Below, one piece after another: positions 8,261-19,722 of a stretch of 63,657 nucleotides of DNA (its first letter is position 1; each line of letters starts with the position of its first letter). Below the pieces are notes generated by a model, which did no database searches, was not told the DNA's origin, and saw nothing but the letters and a program-made list of their open reading frames with translations. Source of the stretch: Clostridiaceae bacterium BRH_c20a (GTDB lineage: Bacteria; Bacillota; Peptococcia; Peptococcales; BICA1-8); the NCBI GenBank assembly GCA_000961765.1, contig LADT01000082.1, positions 1 to 63,657 on the forward strand. The letters are read 5' to 3'. The translations under genes and the position numbers were made by a program.

Positions 8261-9136
8261 ATGAAAAAATACAAAGCTTTATCCTTTTTCATCCTCCCGG
8301 GCATAATTTTTTATATTCTGTTTTTTATTTTTCCTACAATTTCTGCCCTAGGGTTAAGTTTTACCGACTGGAATGGGTTGTCCCCTGATTATAATTTTGT
8401 TGGATTTAAAAATTATAAGCTTTTATTAACAGATGACCCTATTTTTATAAAATCTGTTAGTAATAACCTCAAGTATATGTTTTCAGTGGTAGTTTTTCAG
8501 ACTCTGATATCATTGGTTTTTGCCATCTTGCTTGCCAAGAATACAAAACTAAATGTCTTTTACCGGGCAGTATTGTTTTTACCAACAATAATATCATCTG
8601 TATCTGTGGCATTTGTCTGGATATTTGTCTATGAACCCAGCATTGGTTCGTTAAATGCCGTCCTATCTGCCTTAGGTTTAGATTTTCTAATTAAATCATG
8701 GCTAGGTGATAAAAATATTGCTATATACAGCTTGGCCTTTGTTCAGGTTTGGGCTCATGCCGGACAGGTAATGATTATCTTTATTGCCGGATTACATGCA
8801 ATTCCTAAGTCTTTATATGAAGTAGCTCGGATTGAAGGAGCTACTAAATGGCAAACTTTTCGTAATGTAACTTGGCCATTACTTGCGCCATCAGCTACTA
8901 TTGTAATAGCTTACACTACCCTACAATCTTTTAAAGCTTTTGATTTAATTCTAGCAACAACAGATGGTGGTCCATCTTATGCAACTGAAATTTTATCTCT
9001 ATTCCTGTATCATGAAGCTTTTAATAACTTTAAATTTGGTTATTCCTCGGCTATTGCTGTAGTTTTCATGCTAATAATTGCGGTAATTACTATTGTGCAA
9101 TTCAGACTGCTCAAATCTAATAAGGTTAATTACTAG
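8261..9136 (+). CDS. Sugar ABC transporter permease, MalF/UgpA type
   Basis: Inner-membrane subunit of the CUT1 importer. The 291 residues contain about six hydrophobic segments, the first at residues 8-30. The EAA loop that docks on the ATPase is EVARIEGATKWQTFRNVTWP near residue 187. AAGGAGGG precedes the ATG. It is co-transcribed with the binding protein upstream and the second permease downstream. Confidence 0.92.
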   Translation: MKKYKALSFFILPGIIFYILFFIFPTISALGLSFTDWNGLSPDYNFVGFKNYKLLLTDDPIFIKSVSNNLKYMFSVVVFQTLISLVFAILLAKNTKLNVFYRAVLFLPTIISSVSVAFVWIFVYEPSIGSLNAVLSALGLDFLIKSWLGDKNIAIYSLAFVQVWAHAGQVMIIFIAGLHAIPKSLYEVARIEGATKWQTFRNVTWPLLAPSATIVIAYTTLQSFKAFDLILATTDGGPSYATEILSLFLYHEAFNNFKFGYSSAIAVVFMLIIAVITIVQFRLLKSNKVNY

Positions 9137-9146
9137 GGGGTGCAGT

Positions 9147-10019
9147 ATGATTAGAAAAAATACAGAGACCGATGTAACTATGGAAAATATAAAACCTATA
9201 AATATAAATGAAAGAATTTCAAGACAGGTCCCTTTAGTAGCCTATACTTTATTGATACTGCTTCCTTTAACTCTGGTATTTTTTGCCAGTTTTAAAACCT
9301 TAAAGCAGTTATATAATGATCCATTAGGAATTCCCGAAAAGTGGAGCATACTTAATTATATTCGCCTTTTTGCCAATGAAAATATGTTAATCTATTTTAA
9401 AAATAGCTTTTTTGTTACTTTTACTTCTGTTTTCTTTATTTTGCTTTTAGGAAGCATGATCTCCTATGCGATAATTAGGATGCCCAATGTGGTAGGAAAT
9501 ATTTTATTTGGGTTTGTGACTCTGGGGATGATGGTGCCTACCCAGGTAAAAATGATTCCAACTTATGTATTATTGTCTGATTTAAATTTATTAAATAAAC
9601 ATTCTGGCTTGATACTAGTAACCATTGCCACTTTGATACCTATTTGTGTTTTTATTCTTACTGGTTTTATGAAGACATTACCCAAAGGGTTGCTTGAAGC
9701 AGCTATGATTGACGGTGCTTCACACTGGCAGGTATACAGTAAAATTGTTATACCGTTGTCATTACCGGCTATAGCTTCTACGGCTATCTTTTCGTTCGTA
9801 ATCACCTGGAATGACTTATTGCATCCATTACTATTCATCAAATCATCTAGCTTAAAAACTTTGCCTTTAGCATTACTGCAATTTCAGGGTGAATATTTAA
9901 CTGACTATCCTATGATCTTTGCGGGTGTTGTTGCTGCATCCATACCAATGATAATAATCTATATATTCTTCCAACGTTGGTTTATTCAAGGTATGACTGC
10001 CGGCTCTATGAAAGGATAG
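9147..10019 (+). CDS. Sugar ABC transporter permease, MalG/UgpE type
   Basis: Partner permease of the CUT1 importer, 290 residues from ATG 9147, which follows GGGGGTG by 6 bases and clears the stop of the preceding gene at 9136. An in-frame ATG at 9093 would put 44 bases inside the upstream gene and is less likely. The EAA loop EAAMIDGASHWQVYSKIVIP lies near residue 188. The C-terminus QGMTAGSMKG is the usual ending of this subfamily. Confidence 0.9.
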   Translation: MIRKNTETDVTMENIKPININERISRQVPLVAYTLLILLPLTLVFFASFKTLKQLYNDPLGIPEKWSILNYIRLFANENMLIYFKNSFFVTFTSVFFILLLGSMISYAIIRMPNVVGNILFGFVTLGMMVPTQVKMIPTYVLLSDLNLLNKHSGLILVTIATLIPICVFILTGFMKTLPKGLLEAAMIDGASHWQVYSKIVIPLSLPAIASTAIFSFVITWNDLLHPLLFIKSSSLKTLPLALLQFQGEYLTDYPMIFAGVVAASIPMIIIYIFFQRWFIQGMTAGSMKG

Positions 10020-10064
10020 GTTATTATCTCTTTAAACTTTCAATAAATTGGAGCGTGTTCTGCG

Positions 10065-11399
10065 ATGAGTATTAAAGTAGCCTTTTTACCAATTGGGCGA
10101 GTCAATTTTCATATGGAAAGTGCCAACGATAGCTTTCAAAAGTCCCGGGAGATGTTTAAAAAAATATATCCCAAGGTTCTAATGCCAAAGGAACTATTAA
10201 CATCACTGGATATGCTTGCTGATTACCTTAAAAATATTGAAAAGCCAGATTTAATTATTTTACAAAATACCACCTTTGTAGATTCTACCTTTGCTGCAGA
10301 AGTGGTGCGTTTATATGATTGCCCGATTCTTTTGTGGACTTTAAGGGAACCAGTTATTGATGGCGGCAGACTTCGCCTAAACTCCCTAACCGGAGCCTTC
10401 TCGGCGGGCAACCTATTTTTTAATAGAAGCAAAAAATTTGAATACATTTTTGGCAGTCCAGAAGAAGCAAAAGTGCAGCAGAAAATTTCTGCTGTAATTA
10501 AAGCCTGCCAGGTTCAATACAGTCTTATAAATCTGACGGTTGGCGTAATAGGGAATGCTCCTTCCGGTTTTTATTTCTCCAACGCCCTTGATACCGAGGT
10601 GCAAAATGCTGTGGGAGCAAAGCTTGAGTATATTGAGGTCAGAGATATTATTAACAAAGCAAAGTCCTTGGAAGAAAAGGATTTCCAAAATCATTTGGCT
10701 GGCGCCCATGAAAACATTAAAGGCCTAGATCAAATCCCTGCAGAAAATTTAGATAAATTCGGTCGTTTGGCTGCAGCATATCACGCTTTTGTTGAAGAAA
10801 AAGGGATTAAAGCCTTGGCTTCTAGGTGCTGGCCTGATTTCTTTGTCGAATACTCAACACCTGTCTGCAGCGTACTATCAGGCTTAACAGAAAGTGGTGT
10901 AGTCTCCTCCTGTGAAGCTGATGTTTATGGTGCTATTTCCATGTTTATTCTAAAGGAGTGCACAGGTACTGCGCCCTATTTTGGTGACCCTGTATCCTTA
11001 GATGAAAATAAAAATGCAATTACCTTCTGGCATTGTGGTGCAGGAGCCTGCTCCTTAGCCCGTAAAGATACCGGTGCAAGGGCAGGGGTTCATCCCAACC
11101 GGAAAATTGGGCCTACTATGGAGTTTGGCCTCAAAGAAGGCAGAGTGACAGTAATCAGATTAGGCAGGAAACCCGATGGTACCTTCCGAATGTTCCTTAT
11201 GACCGGTGAGGCTTTAGATGAACCACAACAATTCCTAGGAACCTCAGTAGTTGTTAAAGCCGATAAAGATGCCGCTGAAATTGTTAATAAAGCAGTAACT
11301 GCAGGATGGGAACCCCATTTTGCCTTAGTATATGGTGATGTTAAAGAAGAAATTAAAATTTTATGTAACCTCTTAAATTTAGAAGTAGTGGAATATTAA
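10065..11399 (+). CDS. L-fucose/arabinose isomerase-like protein
   Basis: Member of the fucose-isomerase-related family (COG2407 type), 444 residues. Visible family features are the acidic metal-site region SSCEADVYGAISMFIL near residue 285 and TFWHCGAGACSLA near residue 325, followed by a C-terminal barrel-like domain with EFGLKEGRVTVIRLGR. These proteins interconvert aldoses and ketoses using a divalent metal. It follows the ABC permeases by 45 bases and is probably in the same transcript. Together with the kinase and aldolase it completes an isomerase-kinase-aldolase route. The sugar (pentose, deoxy-, sulfo- or other) is not determinable here. Confidence 0.82.
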   Translation: MSIKVAFLPIGRVNFHMESANDSFQKSREMFKKIYPKVLMPKELLTSLDMLADYLKNIEKPDLIILQNTTFVDSTFAAEVVRLYDCPILLWTLREPVIDGGRLRLNSLTGAFSAGNLFFNRSKKFEYIFGSPEEAKVQQKISAVIKACQVQYSLINLTVGVIGNAPSGFYFSNALDTEVQNAVGAKLEYIEVRDIINKAKSLEEKDFQNHLAGAHENIKGLDQIPAENLDKFGRLAAAYHAFVEEKGIKALASRCWPDFFVEYSTPVCSVLSGLTESGVVSSCEADVYGAISMFILKECTGTAPYFGDPVSLDENKNAITFWHCGAGACSLARKDTGARAGVHPNRKIGPTMEFGLKEGRVTVIRLGRKPDGTFRMFLMTGEALDEPQQFLGTSVVVKADKDAAEIVNKAVTAGWEPHFALVYGDVKEEIKILCNLLNLEVVEY

Positions 11400-11585
11400 T
11401 CTTAACTCAAGGGCCTATACAGGATGTCAGTGCTACAGTGTTACAGAAAAAGATTACACTCCACTTCGTTGCGTTAGATTAAGATTTCGCTTTGCTAGAT
11501 TAAAGAGCTTTTCGGGCACTGGGCACTGAGCACGACACCCAATAATATAACTATATCATTTACACACTATCACACTCACACACTG
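11400..11585. repeat. Mixed short-repeat gap
   Basis: This stretch holds one piece each of several families found elsewhere in the window: GTCAGTGCTACAGTG (CTGTAGCA family, inverted), a TTAGATTAAGATTTCGCTTTGC hairpin-type piece (GCGAAA family), GGGCACTGGGCACTGAGCACG (GTGACCAGTGC family) and a CACACTATCACACTCACACAC run. No coding frame was found. Confidence 0.6.
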
Positions 11586-11605
11586 AAAAAAGAGGAGATA
11601 TGGTG

Positions 11606-12721
11606 ATGGAAATAAGTCAACACCTTTTACAAGAGGAGCTTAGTATTAAAGAAAAGCGGGTACGGGACTTAGCAGATAGGCTGAATTTGGATGGAATCTG
11701 TCTATTTAAATATATGAACTATGCTTGGTTTACAGGCGGTGGAACCAATAGGGTTGTAACCGGTTCAGAACGGGGCTGTTCCATTCTTTTAATCCTGAAA
11801 GATAAAAAATATGTTTTTGCCCCTCGGAATGAAATTGAACGGATTACAACAGAACAGGTCTATGGTCAAGATTTTGAGCCTGTAACCTATGATTGGTTCA
11901 GTAACCCTGTCCAGGCTATTAAAGAGGTAGTAGGAGAAGCCAAAATTGGCAGTGATCTTCCTATTGCCGGTATGGAATCCATTAGTGATGATATAGACCG
12001 TTTAAGATTTTCCTTAACAGAGGCAGAAGTCTTAAAGGCTAAAGAAATTGCCCAAGTATGTTCAGACGAAACCGCTGTTTTTATTGCCGGAATGAAACCG
12101 GGAATAACGGAACAGCAGATGGCTGCAGAATTAAACTGCAGACTTCTTTGGCAAGGGATTAAACCAGCGGTACTTTTAATTGGTACCGATGAAAGAGTAT
12201 TTACCTGCCGCCATCCCGTCGTAACTGACAAAAAACTGGAACAGTATGGTTTAGTGAGCCTCGTAGGCGAAAAGTGGGGTATTCACATTACTTTGACTAG
12301 GTCTTTTTACTTTGGAAATATACCACAAGAATTGAAGGAAAAGCAGATAAAAGTAAACCAAGTAGATGCTTTTATGATTGCTAATACCATATTAGGAAAA
12401 CATAGCGATTTGGCCTTTGAAGCTTGTAAAAAGGAATATGCTGATTTAGGTTATCCTAATGAATGGAAATTACACCATCAGGGTGGAGCAATAGGCTATG
12501 CTCCCAGGGAATTTAGAGCAGGGGAGAGAAATGAATTAGTTCAAGCAAATCAAATGTTTGGTTGGAACCCCACATTACAAGGAACTAAAAGCGAAAGTAC
12601 AATTTTAGTGCAAAAAGAAGGCGGGCCATTAATTTTGGACACTGTGCCCAAATGGTGGCCTACTCAGGAGATAGAAGTAAATGGTCAGGTTATTGCAAGG
12701 CCCATTGTTTTAGAAATGTGA
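11606..12721 (+). CDS. M24 (creatinase/aminopeptidase P-fold) protein lacking most metal ligands
   Basis: Pita-bread-fold protein, 371 residues from ATG 11606 (AGAGGAG 8 bases upstream; ATG 11600 is too close). Residues ~1-135 resemble the creatinase N-terminal domain and the rest the M24 catalytic domain. Active M24 peptidases have Asp in LDxG and sDiTR, then His, Glu, Glu. Here those regions read SLVGEKWG, HITLTRSFYFG, HHQGGAIGYAPRE, MFGWNPTL and TKSESTILV: both Asp and the first Glu are replaced. It is therefore unlikely to be a dinuclear metallopeptidase and may be a metal-free lyase or hydrolase like creatinase. It lies between the isomerase and the MFS carrier. Confidence 0.78.
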   Translation: MEISQHLLQEELSIKEKRVRDLADRLNLDGICLFKYMNYAWFTGGGTNRVVTGSERGCSILLILKDKKYVFAPRNEIERITTEQVYGQDFEPVTYDWFSNPVQAIKEVVGEAKIGSDLPIAGMESISDDIDRLRFSLTEAEVLKAKEIAQVCSDETAVFIAGMKPGITEQQMAAELNCRLLWQGIKPAVLLIGTDERVFTCRHPVVTDKKLEQYGLVSLVGEKWGIHITLTRSFYFGNIPQELKEKQIKVNQVDAFMIANTILGKHSDLAFEACKKEYADLGYPNEWKLHHQGGAIGYAPREFRAGERNELVQANQMFGWNPTLQGTKSESTILVQKEGGPLILDTVPKWWPTQEIEVNGQVIARPIVLEM

Positions 12722-12733
12722 CGCAGTATAGTG

Positions 12734-12788
12734 CAAGTTAGGGACGGCTTACTTGCCTGATTAGCAAGCAAGGACCGTCCTTAACTTG
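12734..12788. repeat. CCGTCCC-type REP hairpin
   Basis: CAAGTTAGGGACGG (12734-12747) pairs with CCGTCCTTAACTTG (12775-12788) at 13 of 14 positions plus a G-T wobble. An inner stem (12748-12756 with 12764-12772) extends the hairpin almost to its loop. It belongs to the GTCAAGAACCGTCCCC family also seen at 27565 and 50877, a REP-like word common in clostridial genomes. It may serve as a bidirectional terminator after the M24 gene. Confidence 0.65.
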
Positions 12789-12815
12789 TTTTAACTTAAT
12801 TAATGGAGAATAAGT

Positions 12816-15481
<2,666 letters not shown>

Positions 15482-15493
15482 GGAGGCATAAAA

Positions 15494-17014
15494 ATGACTA
15501 ATAAAGTTCAGGTGGTAGTTATTGGTGGAGGGGCCACTGGAACCGGAATACTAAGGGATTTGGCCCTAAGAGGAATTGATAGTTTATTGGTAGAACAAAA
15601 TGATCTGGCCACAGGAACTAGCGGTCGTTTTCATGGGCTATTGCATAGTGGAGCTAGGTATGTAGTAAAAGACCTGCATTCAGCGGAAGAATGTATCCAG
15701 GAAAATATAATACTAAAAGAAATTGCTCCCGATTGTATTGAAGATACTGGAGGTATGTTTATCGCCACCAAAAACGATGATTTATCTTATGTTAATCAGT
15801 GGTTAGAGGGGTGTGAAAAAGCGGGTATAAATACTGGAGAAGTTTCAGCTCAGGAGCTTTTAAAAGAAGAACCCGCCCTTACTCCTGATATAGTTAAGGC
15901 TTATTATGTACCTGATGCAGCAGTAGATGGCTTTACCTTGGCTGCCGCTAATGTCCTTTCAGCAAATAAAGCCGGTGCACAGGTTAAAACCTATACTAAA
16001 GTAGTAGGCTTTAAGCTAGAGCAAAATAAGGTCCGTGGTGTTTATTTACAAAATAAGCGTACGGGAAAGGAAGAACTAGTAGGGTGTGACTATGTTATAA
16101 ATGCCGGAGGAGCCTGGGCTGGTCAAATTGCGGCCCTAGCAGGACAGAATATAAATATTAGTCCTGATAAAGGAGTATTGGTCATCTTTAATCATCGGAT
16201 AACAAATAGGGTTCTAAATCACCTCAGGCCGCCGGGCGATGGTGATATTTTCGTACCCCACGGTAGTGTTACTGTTTTCGGGACAACATCGCGGCTTACC
16301 AGTAGCCCTGATGATAATGAGGCTACCCGAGGGGAAGTATTGGAGCTTTTAGCGGAAGGCAGTAATCTAGTGCCTGACTTAAAAGAGATGAGATTGATTA
16401 GAGCTTTTGCCGGGGTACGTCCCATTTATCAGCCTGAAGGCGGAGAGGTAGGTCGGGAAGCCACAAGGGACTTCACCCTCATTGACCATAGCCGGTTTAC
16501 AGGATTACAAGGAATGGTTTCTGTAGTGGGCGGTAAATTAACAACTTTCCGCTTAATGGCCAAGGTTGCGGTTGATATGGTGGCAGGCCGTTTAGGTATT
16601 GATAAACCCTGCATTACCCACCTGGAAAAGATTTATGCCCCGGTTCCCAGAAATGGAGCTAAGCCTGGTGAGTATCTTTGTCAGTGTGAAATGGTTACTA
16701 AAAAGATGCTGGATCAAGCTGTTCTTGAAAAAGAACAATTTTCTTTAAGTGATGTACGACGTTTAACCCGTTTAGGAATGGGTCCCTGCCAGGGTACCTT
16801 TTGTACCTTTCGGGCGGCAGGTTATTACCATGAAAGCAGGGGTTTAAAAGTAAAAGCTGCCAATAAACTTCTAAAAGATCACATCGAGGAACGCTGGAAA
16901 GGCAGTAAGGCTGTTTTATGGGGTCAACAGGCTCAAGAGGCCCAGTTAACAAGGGGTATTTATCTGGGACTTTTAAACCTAGAAAGATTGGATAGTGATA
17001 GACATGATGTATGA
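15494..17014 (+). CDS. glpA: Anaerobic glycerol-3-phosphate dehydrogenase subunit A
   Basis: FAD-containing catalytic subunit oxidising glycerol 3-phosphate to DHAP. N-terminal FAD motif VVIGGGATGTGILRD (~8-22), then LVEQNDLATGTSGRFHG and GARYVVKD, as in GlpA/GlpD. The C-terminal ~110 residues add a BFD-like [2Fe-2S] region with CQCE and GMGPCQGTFC, diagnostic of GlpA rather than GlpD. It has 506 residues and AAGGAGG before the ATG, 12 bases after glpK. It overlaps glpB, indicating translational coupling. Confidence 0.95.
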   Translation: MTNKVQVVVIGGGATGTGILRDLALRGIDSLLVEQNDLATGTSGRFHGLLHSGARYVVKDLHSAEECIQENIILKEIAPDCIEDTGGMFIATKNDDLSYVNQWLEGCEKAGINTGEVSAQELLKEEPALTPDIVKAYYVPDAAVDGFTLAAANVLSANKAGAQVKTYTKVVGFKLEQNKVRGVYLQNKRTGKEELVGCDYVINAGGAWAGQIAALAGQNINISPDKGVLVIFNHRITNRVLNHLRPPGDGDIFVPHGSVTVFGTTSRLTSSPDDNEATRGEVLELLAEGSNLVPDLKEMRLIRAFAGVRPIYQPEGGEVGREATRDFTLIDHSRFTGLQGMVSVVGGKLTTFRLMAKVAVDMVAGRLGIDKPCITHLEKIYAPVPRNGAKPGEYLCQCEMVTKKMLDQAVLEKEQFSLSDVRRLTRLGMGPCQGTFCTFRAAGYYHESRGLKVKAANKLLKDHIEERWKGSKAVLWGQQAQEAQLTRGIYLGLLNLERLDSDRHDV

Positions 17015-18269
17015 TGTAGTAGTAATAGGGGCAGGACTAGCTGGCTTTAGCGCAGCATTAGCCGCTTCAGAAAGCGGAAAAAAGGTTATCGTTGTTGCTC
17101 AAGGTATGGGTAATTTGTATTCCGCCTCTGGCTATATTGACTTCCTAGGATATTATCCTACTACTTCCTCCAAACCGGTCCTCAACCCAGGAAAAGCCTT
17201 AGAACAGCTCATTGTGGAAAAAACAGATCATCCTTATGCCCGTATCGGCAAGGAAAATATTAGCCGTTCTTTTGCAGCTTTTATTAAGGCAAGCAGGGAA
17301 ATGGGTCTTCCTTATACAGGTTCTTTAGAAACTAATTTATTGATGCCTACAGCCGTTGGAGCCTTGGTTCCGACTACTCTTTATCCCCAATCTGCGGAGA
17401 AAGATGTCGTATTTTCCCGGGAAATAGTTGTAGTAGGTATTAAGGAATTGGTTGATTTTTACCCCGCTTATGCTGCGGAAAACCTGGAACGGCAGTTGGG
17501 TCGAAAAATAAGGTCAGTCTGGGTTGATTTAGGGCTTAATGTTGGTCGAGAGTTGAACAGCTATGATTTAGCATTAACTTTAGAAAAGCCAGATATAAGA
17601 AACAGACTAATTTTAAAGCTCAAAGAAGCAGATGTACAAAACAAGCTAGTGCTGATTCCAGCTGTTTTGGGAGTTAATCGCTGGCAGGAAGTAATAAGTG
17701 AGATAGAAGAAAAGCTCCAATGCCAAGTTTTGGAGATCCCTACCTTACCACCCTCGGTTATGGGCTATCGCTTAGCTCAAAGCTTTAAATTGTATTTAAA
17801 GAAAAAAGGTGTAGAATTTATTATTGGTTTCCCGGTTTCTTATGTCAAGTGTACTGACCGAAGGTGTGAAGAGGTCGGTATTATAGCCAACGAGCGTGTG
17901 AAAAAAATAAAAGGTTATAATTATTGCTTGGCTACAGGGGGTATCCTAGGTGAAGGCCTAAAGGTACTGCCGGATGAAATTAAGGAACAGGTTTTTAATC
18001 TGCCAATAAAAAAATCTAAGGAACAATTATTGAACGATTTCTTTAACTCAGAGGGGCAGCCTCTATCTCATGCCGGAGTAATGGTCAATGATAATCTACA
18101 GCCTGTCAATCCTCAGACCCAAGCAGTAATTTTAACAAACGTATTTGTTGCTGGTGCTACTTTAGCCAGCTATGATCCCTTTGTAGAAAAGAGTGGTAAT
18201 GGAGTCGCTTTAGCATCAGGTTATAAGGCGGGGGTTTTAGCAGCTAAGGGGGGATTCTCTGATGAGTAA
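17004..18269 (+). CDS. glpB: Anaerobic glycerol-3-phosphate dehydrogenase subunit B
   Basis: Flavoprotein subunit of GlpABC passing electrons from GlpA towards GlpC. N-terminal dinucleotide motif VVVIGAGLAGFSAALA, total about 421 residues (family ~420). It overlaps the end of glpA. GTG 16995, ATG 17004 and ATG 17007 are all in frame and none has a clear Shine-Dalgarno site, so coupled re-initiation is likely and the start is uncertain by four codons. The C-terminus has the expected FVAGATLAS and KSGNGVALASG. Confidence 0.9.
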   Translation: MMYDVVVIGAGLAGFSAALAASESGKKVIVVAQGMGNLYSASGYIDFLGYYPTTSSKPVLNPGKALEQLIVEKTDHPYARIGKENISRSFAAFIKASREMGLPYTGSLETNLLMPTAVGALVPTTLYPQSAEKDVVFSREIVVVGIKELVDFYPAYAAENLERQLGRKIRSVWVDLGLNVGRELNSYDLALTLEKPDIRNRLILKLKEADVQNKLVLIPAVLGVNRWQEVISEIEEKLQCQVLEIPTLPPSVMGYRLAQSFKLYLKKKGVEFIIGFPVSYVKCTDRRCEEVGIIANERVKKIKGYNYCLATGGILGEGLKVLPDEIKEQVFNLPIKKSKEQLLNDFFNSEGQPLSHAGVMVNDNLQPVNPQTQAVILTNVFVAGATLASYDPFVEKSGNGVALASGYKAGVLAAKGGFSDE

Positions 18270-19449
18270 AGGTGATGAACGTAATTTAGACCACTGCCTA
18301 AAATGCAGTACATGTCATACTCAATGTCCGGTAGTAGCAAATTACCTAGCCTTCCCCGGTCCTAAACAGCTAGGGCCTGAGCTAGAAAGGTTGCGTCTAG
18401 CTCGAGGTGGTAAAGCACCTTTTGAAATAGATGAAGCCTTGAATTACTGTACTAACTGTAAAAGATGTGATATTGCCTGTCCCCACGGTGTTAAGCCATC
18501 TTATTATAATATAAAAAACAAAGCTAAACTAAAGGGTAAATCTCTAAATAAATTTAGAGATTGGATTTTAGCTCACAACGTGTGGTGGGGTAAAATTGGC
18601 AGCCAAATACCTTCCTTGACCAATTTTGGCCTCAAATTTCCCCTTACAAGGCTGAGTATGGGATTAGTGGGTGTAGCCAATCGGCACTTTCCTAAATATG
18701 AGAAGAAGAAGGTCATAATTAGCAAGGAAAAAAAGGAAAAGAAGGCTCTGTATTATGCCGGCTGCTATGCTTCATATAATGAACCCCAGATCATTCAGGC
18801 TGCCGTTAACATATTAGAAGCCTGTGGCTATCAGGTTGAGCTGGCCCCTGCTGCCTGCTGTGGTACACCAATGGTCAGCAACGGCCTCTTAGAGGAAGCA
18901 GGCAAATTAGCAGAAAAAAACACGGATATTTTCCTAAAATACATCCAGCAAGGATTTAAGATAATCACAACCTGCTCTAGCTGCGGCCTGGCTTTAAAGG
19001 AGGAGTATGCCCACATGCTGCCTGGTGAGAAAAGCAACCGGCTCAGGAAAAATATCTGGGACTTATTTGAGATTTTAGATGAAGAAGGGATTCTTCCCTT
19101 TAGCTCCAGTCAAAAAATAGCTAAGGCTTATTATCATGTTCCCTGTCACTTAAAAGCGCAAGGCATCGGTGTGCCGGCTGCTAATCTTTTAAAGGCTATT
19201 GCCATAAAAGAACTAATTATTGAAGACAGCTATTGCTGTGGTATATCAGGCACCTATGGATTTAAAAAGGAAAAGTATGCTCTGTCTATGGCCATCGGGG
19301 GCCCGTTGTTTCAGGATATTAAGGAAAGCCAGGTACCCTTAGTAATCACTGACTGCGGAACATGTAAGCTTCAGATTGAACATGGTACAGGGGTTACAGT
19401 GAATCATCCGGCAGTAATTCTAGAAAACTATCTAAAAAAAACACAATAG
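18262..19449 (+). CDS. glpC: Anaerobic glycerol-3-phosphate dehydrogenase subunit C (Fe-S)
   Basis: Membrane-associated iron-sulfur subunit delivering electrons to the quinone pool. Two [4Fe-4S] motifs, CLKCSTCHTQCPV (~14-26) and CTNCKRCDIACPHG (~66-79), are followed by two cysteine-rich CCG domains (YYAGCYASYNEPQ with ACCGTPM and CSSCG; then CHLKAQGIG, YCCGISGTYG and DCGTCKLQI). The length of 395 residues equals the known GlpC. It overlaps glpB by 8 bases after AGGGGGG. It implies anaerobic growth on glycerol or glycerophosphodiesters with a respiratory electron sink. Confidence 0.95.
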   Translation: MSKGDERNLDHCLKCSTCHTQCPVVANYLAFPGPKQLGPELERLRLARGGKAPFEIDEALNYCTNCKRCDIACPHGVKPSYYNIKNKAKLKGKSLNKFRDWILAHNVWWGKIGSQIPSLTNFGLKFPLTRLSMGLVGVANRHFPKYEKKKVIISKEKKEKKALYYAGCYASYNEPQIIQAAVNILEACGYQVELAPAACCGTPMVSNGLLEEAGKLAEKNTDIFLKYIQQGFKIITTCSSCGLALKEEYAHMLPGEKSNRLRKNIWDLFEILDEEGILPFSSSQKIAKAYYHVPCHLKAQGIGVPAANLLKAIAIKELIIEDSYCCGISGTYGFKKEKYALSMAIGGPLFQDIKESQVPLVITDCGTCKLQIEHGTGVTVNHPAVILENYLKKTQ

Positions 19450-19497
19450 CTACTGTGTTTTAGTAGAGCAATGCTATAAAAGCTACTAATTGTTGGT

Positions 19498-19615
19498 GTC
19501 ATCCTGAGGAAGGTACGACCGAAGGATCTGAGTCTTCAGTACGTAAGATACTTCGCTATCGCTCAGGTAAGCAGGGTATCAAAATCATGTGTTTCGATTT
19601 TGATACCCTTGCTTA
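19498..19615. repeat. GGATCT-type REP element plus 19-bp stem-loop
   Basis: 19498-19566 carries the CATCCTGAGGA ... GTACGACCGAAGGATCTGAG ... CGCTATCGCTCAGG family, which folds on itself. Directly after it, TAAGCAGGGTATCAAAATC (19568-19586) pairs with GATTTTGATACCCTTGCTTA (19596-19615) with a single bulge. It sits between convergent glpC and the aminotransferase gene and could stop transcription from both sides, although no T tract follows. The rest of this gap (19616-19722) holds a TCACTGGTCACAGAGCACTGGGC-type piece. Confidence 0.65.
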
Positions 19616-19722
19616 GTTTGTTCGATTAATGACAATCTTGGATCTTTGTCATATTAAAGTGTTTTTCTGGTCACTGGTCACAGAGCACTGGGCACGAAAC
19701 CCGAAAAGTTACCCGAGCTAAT

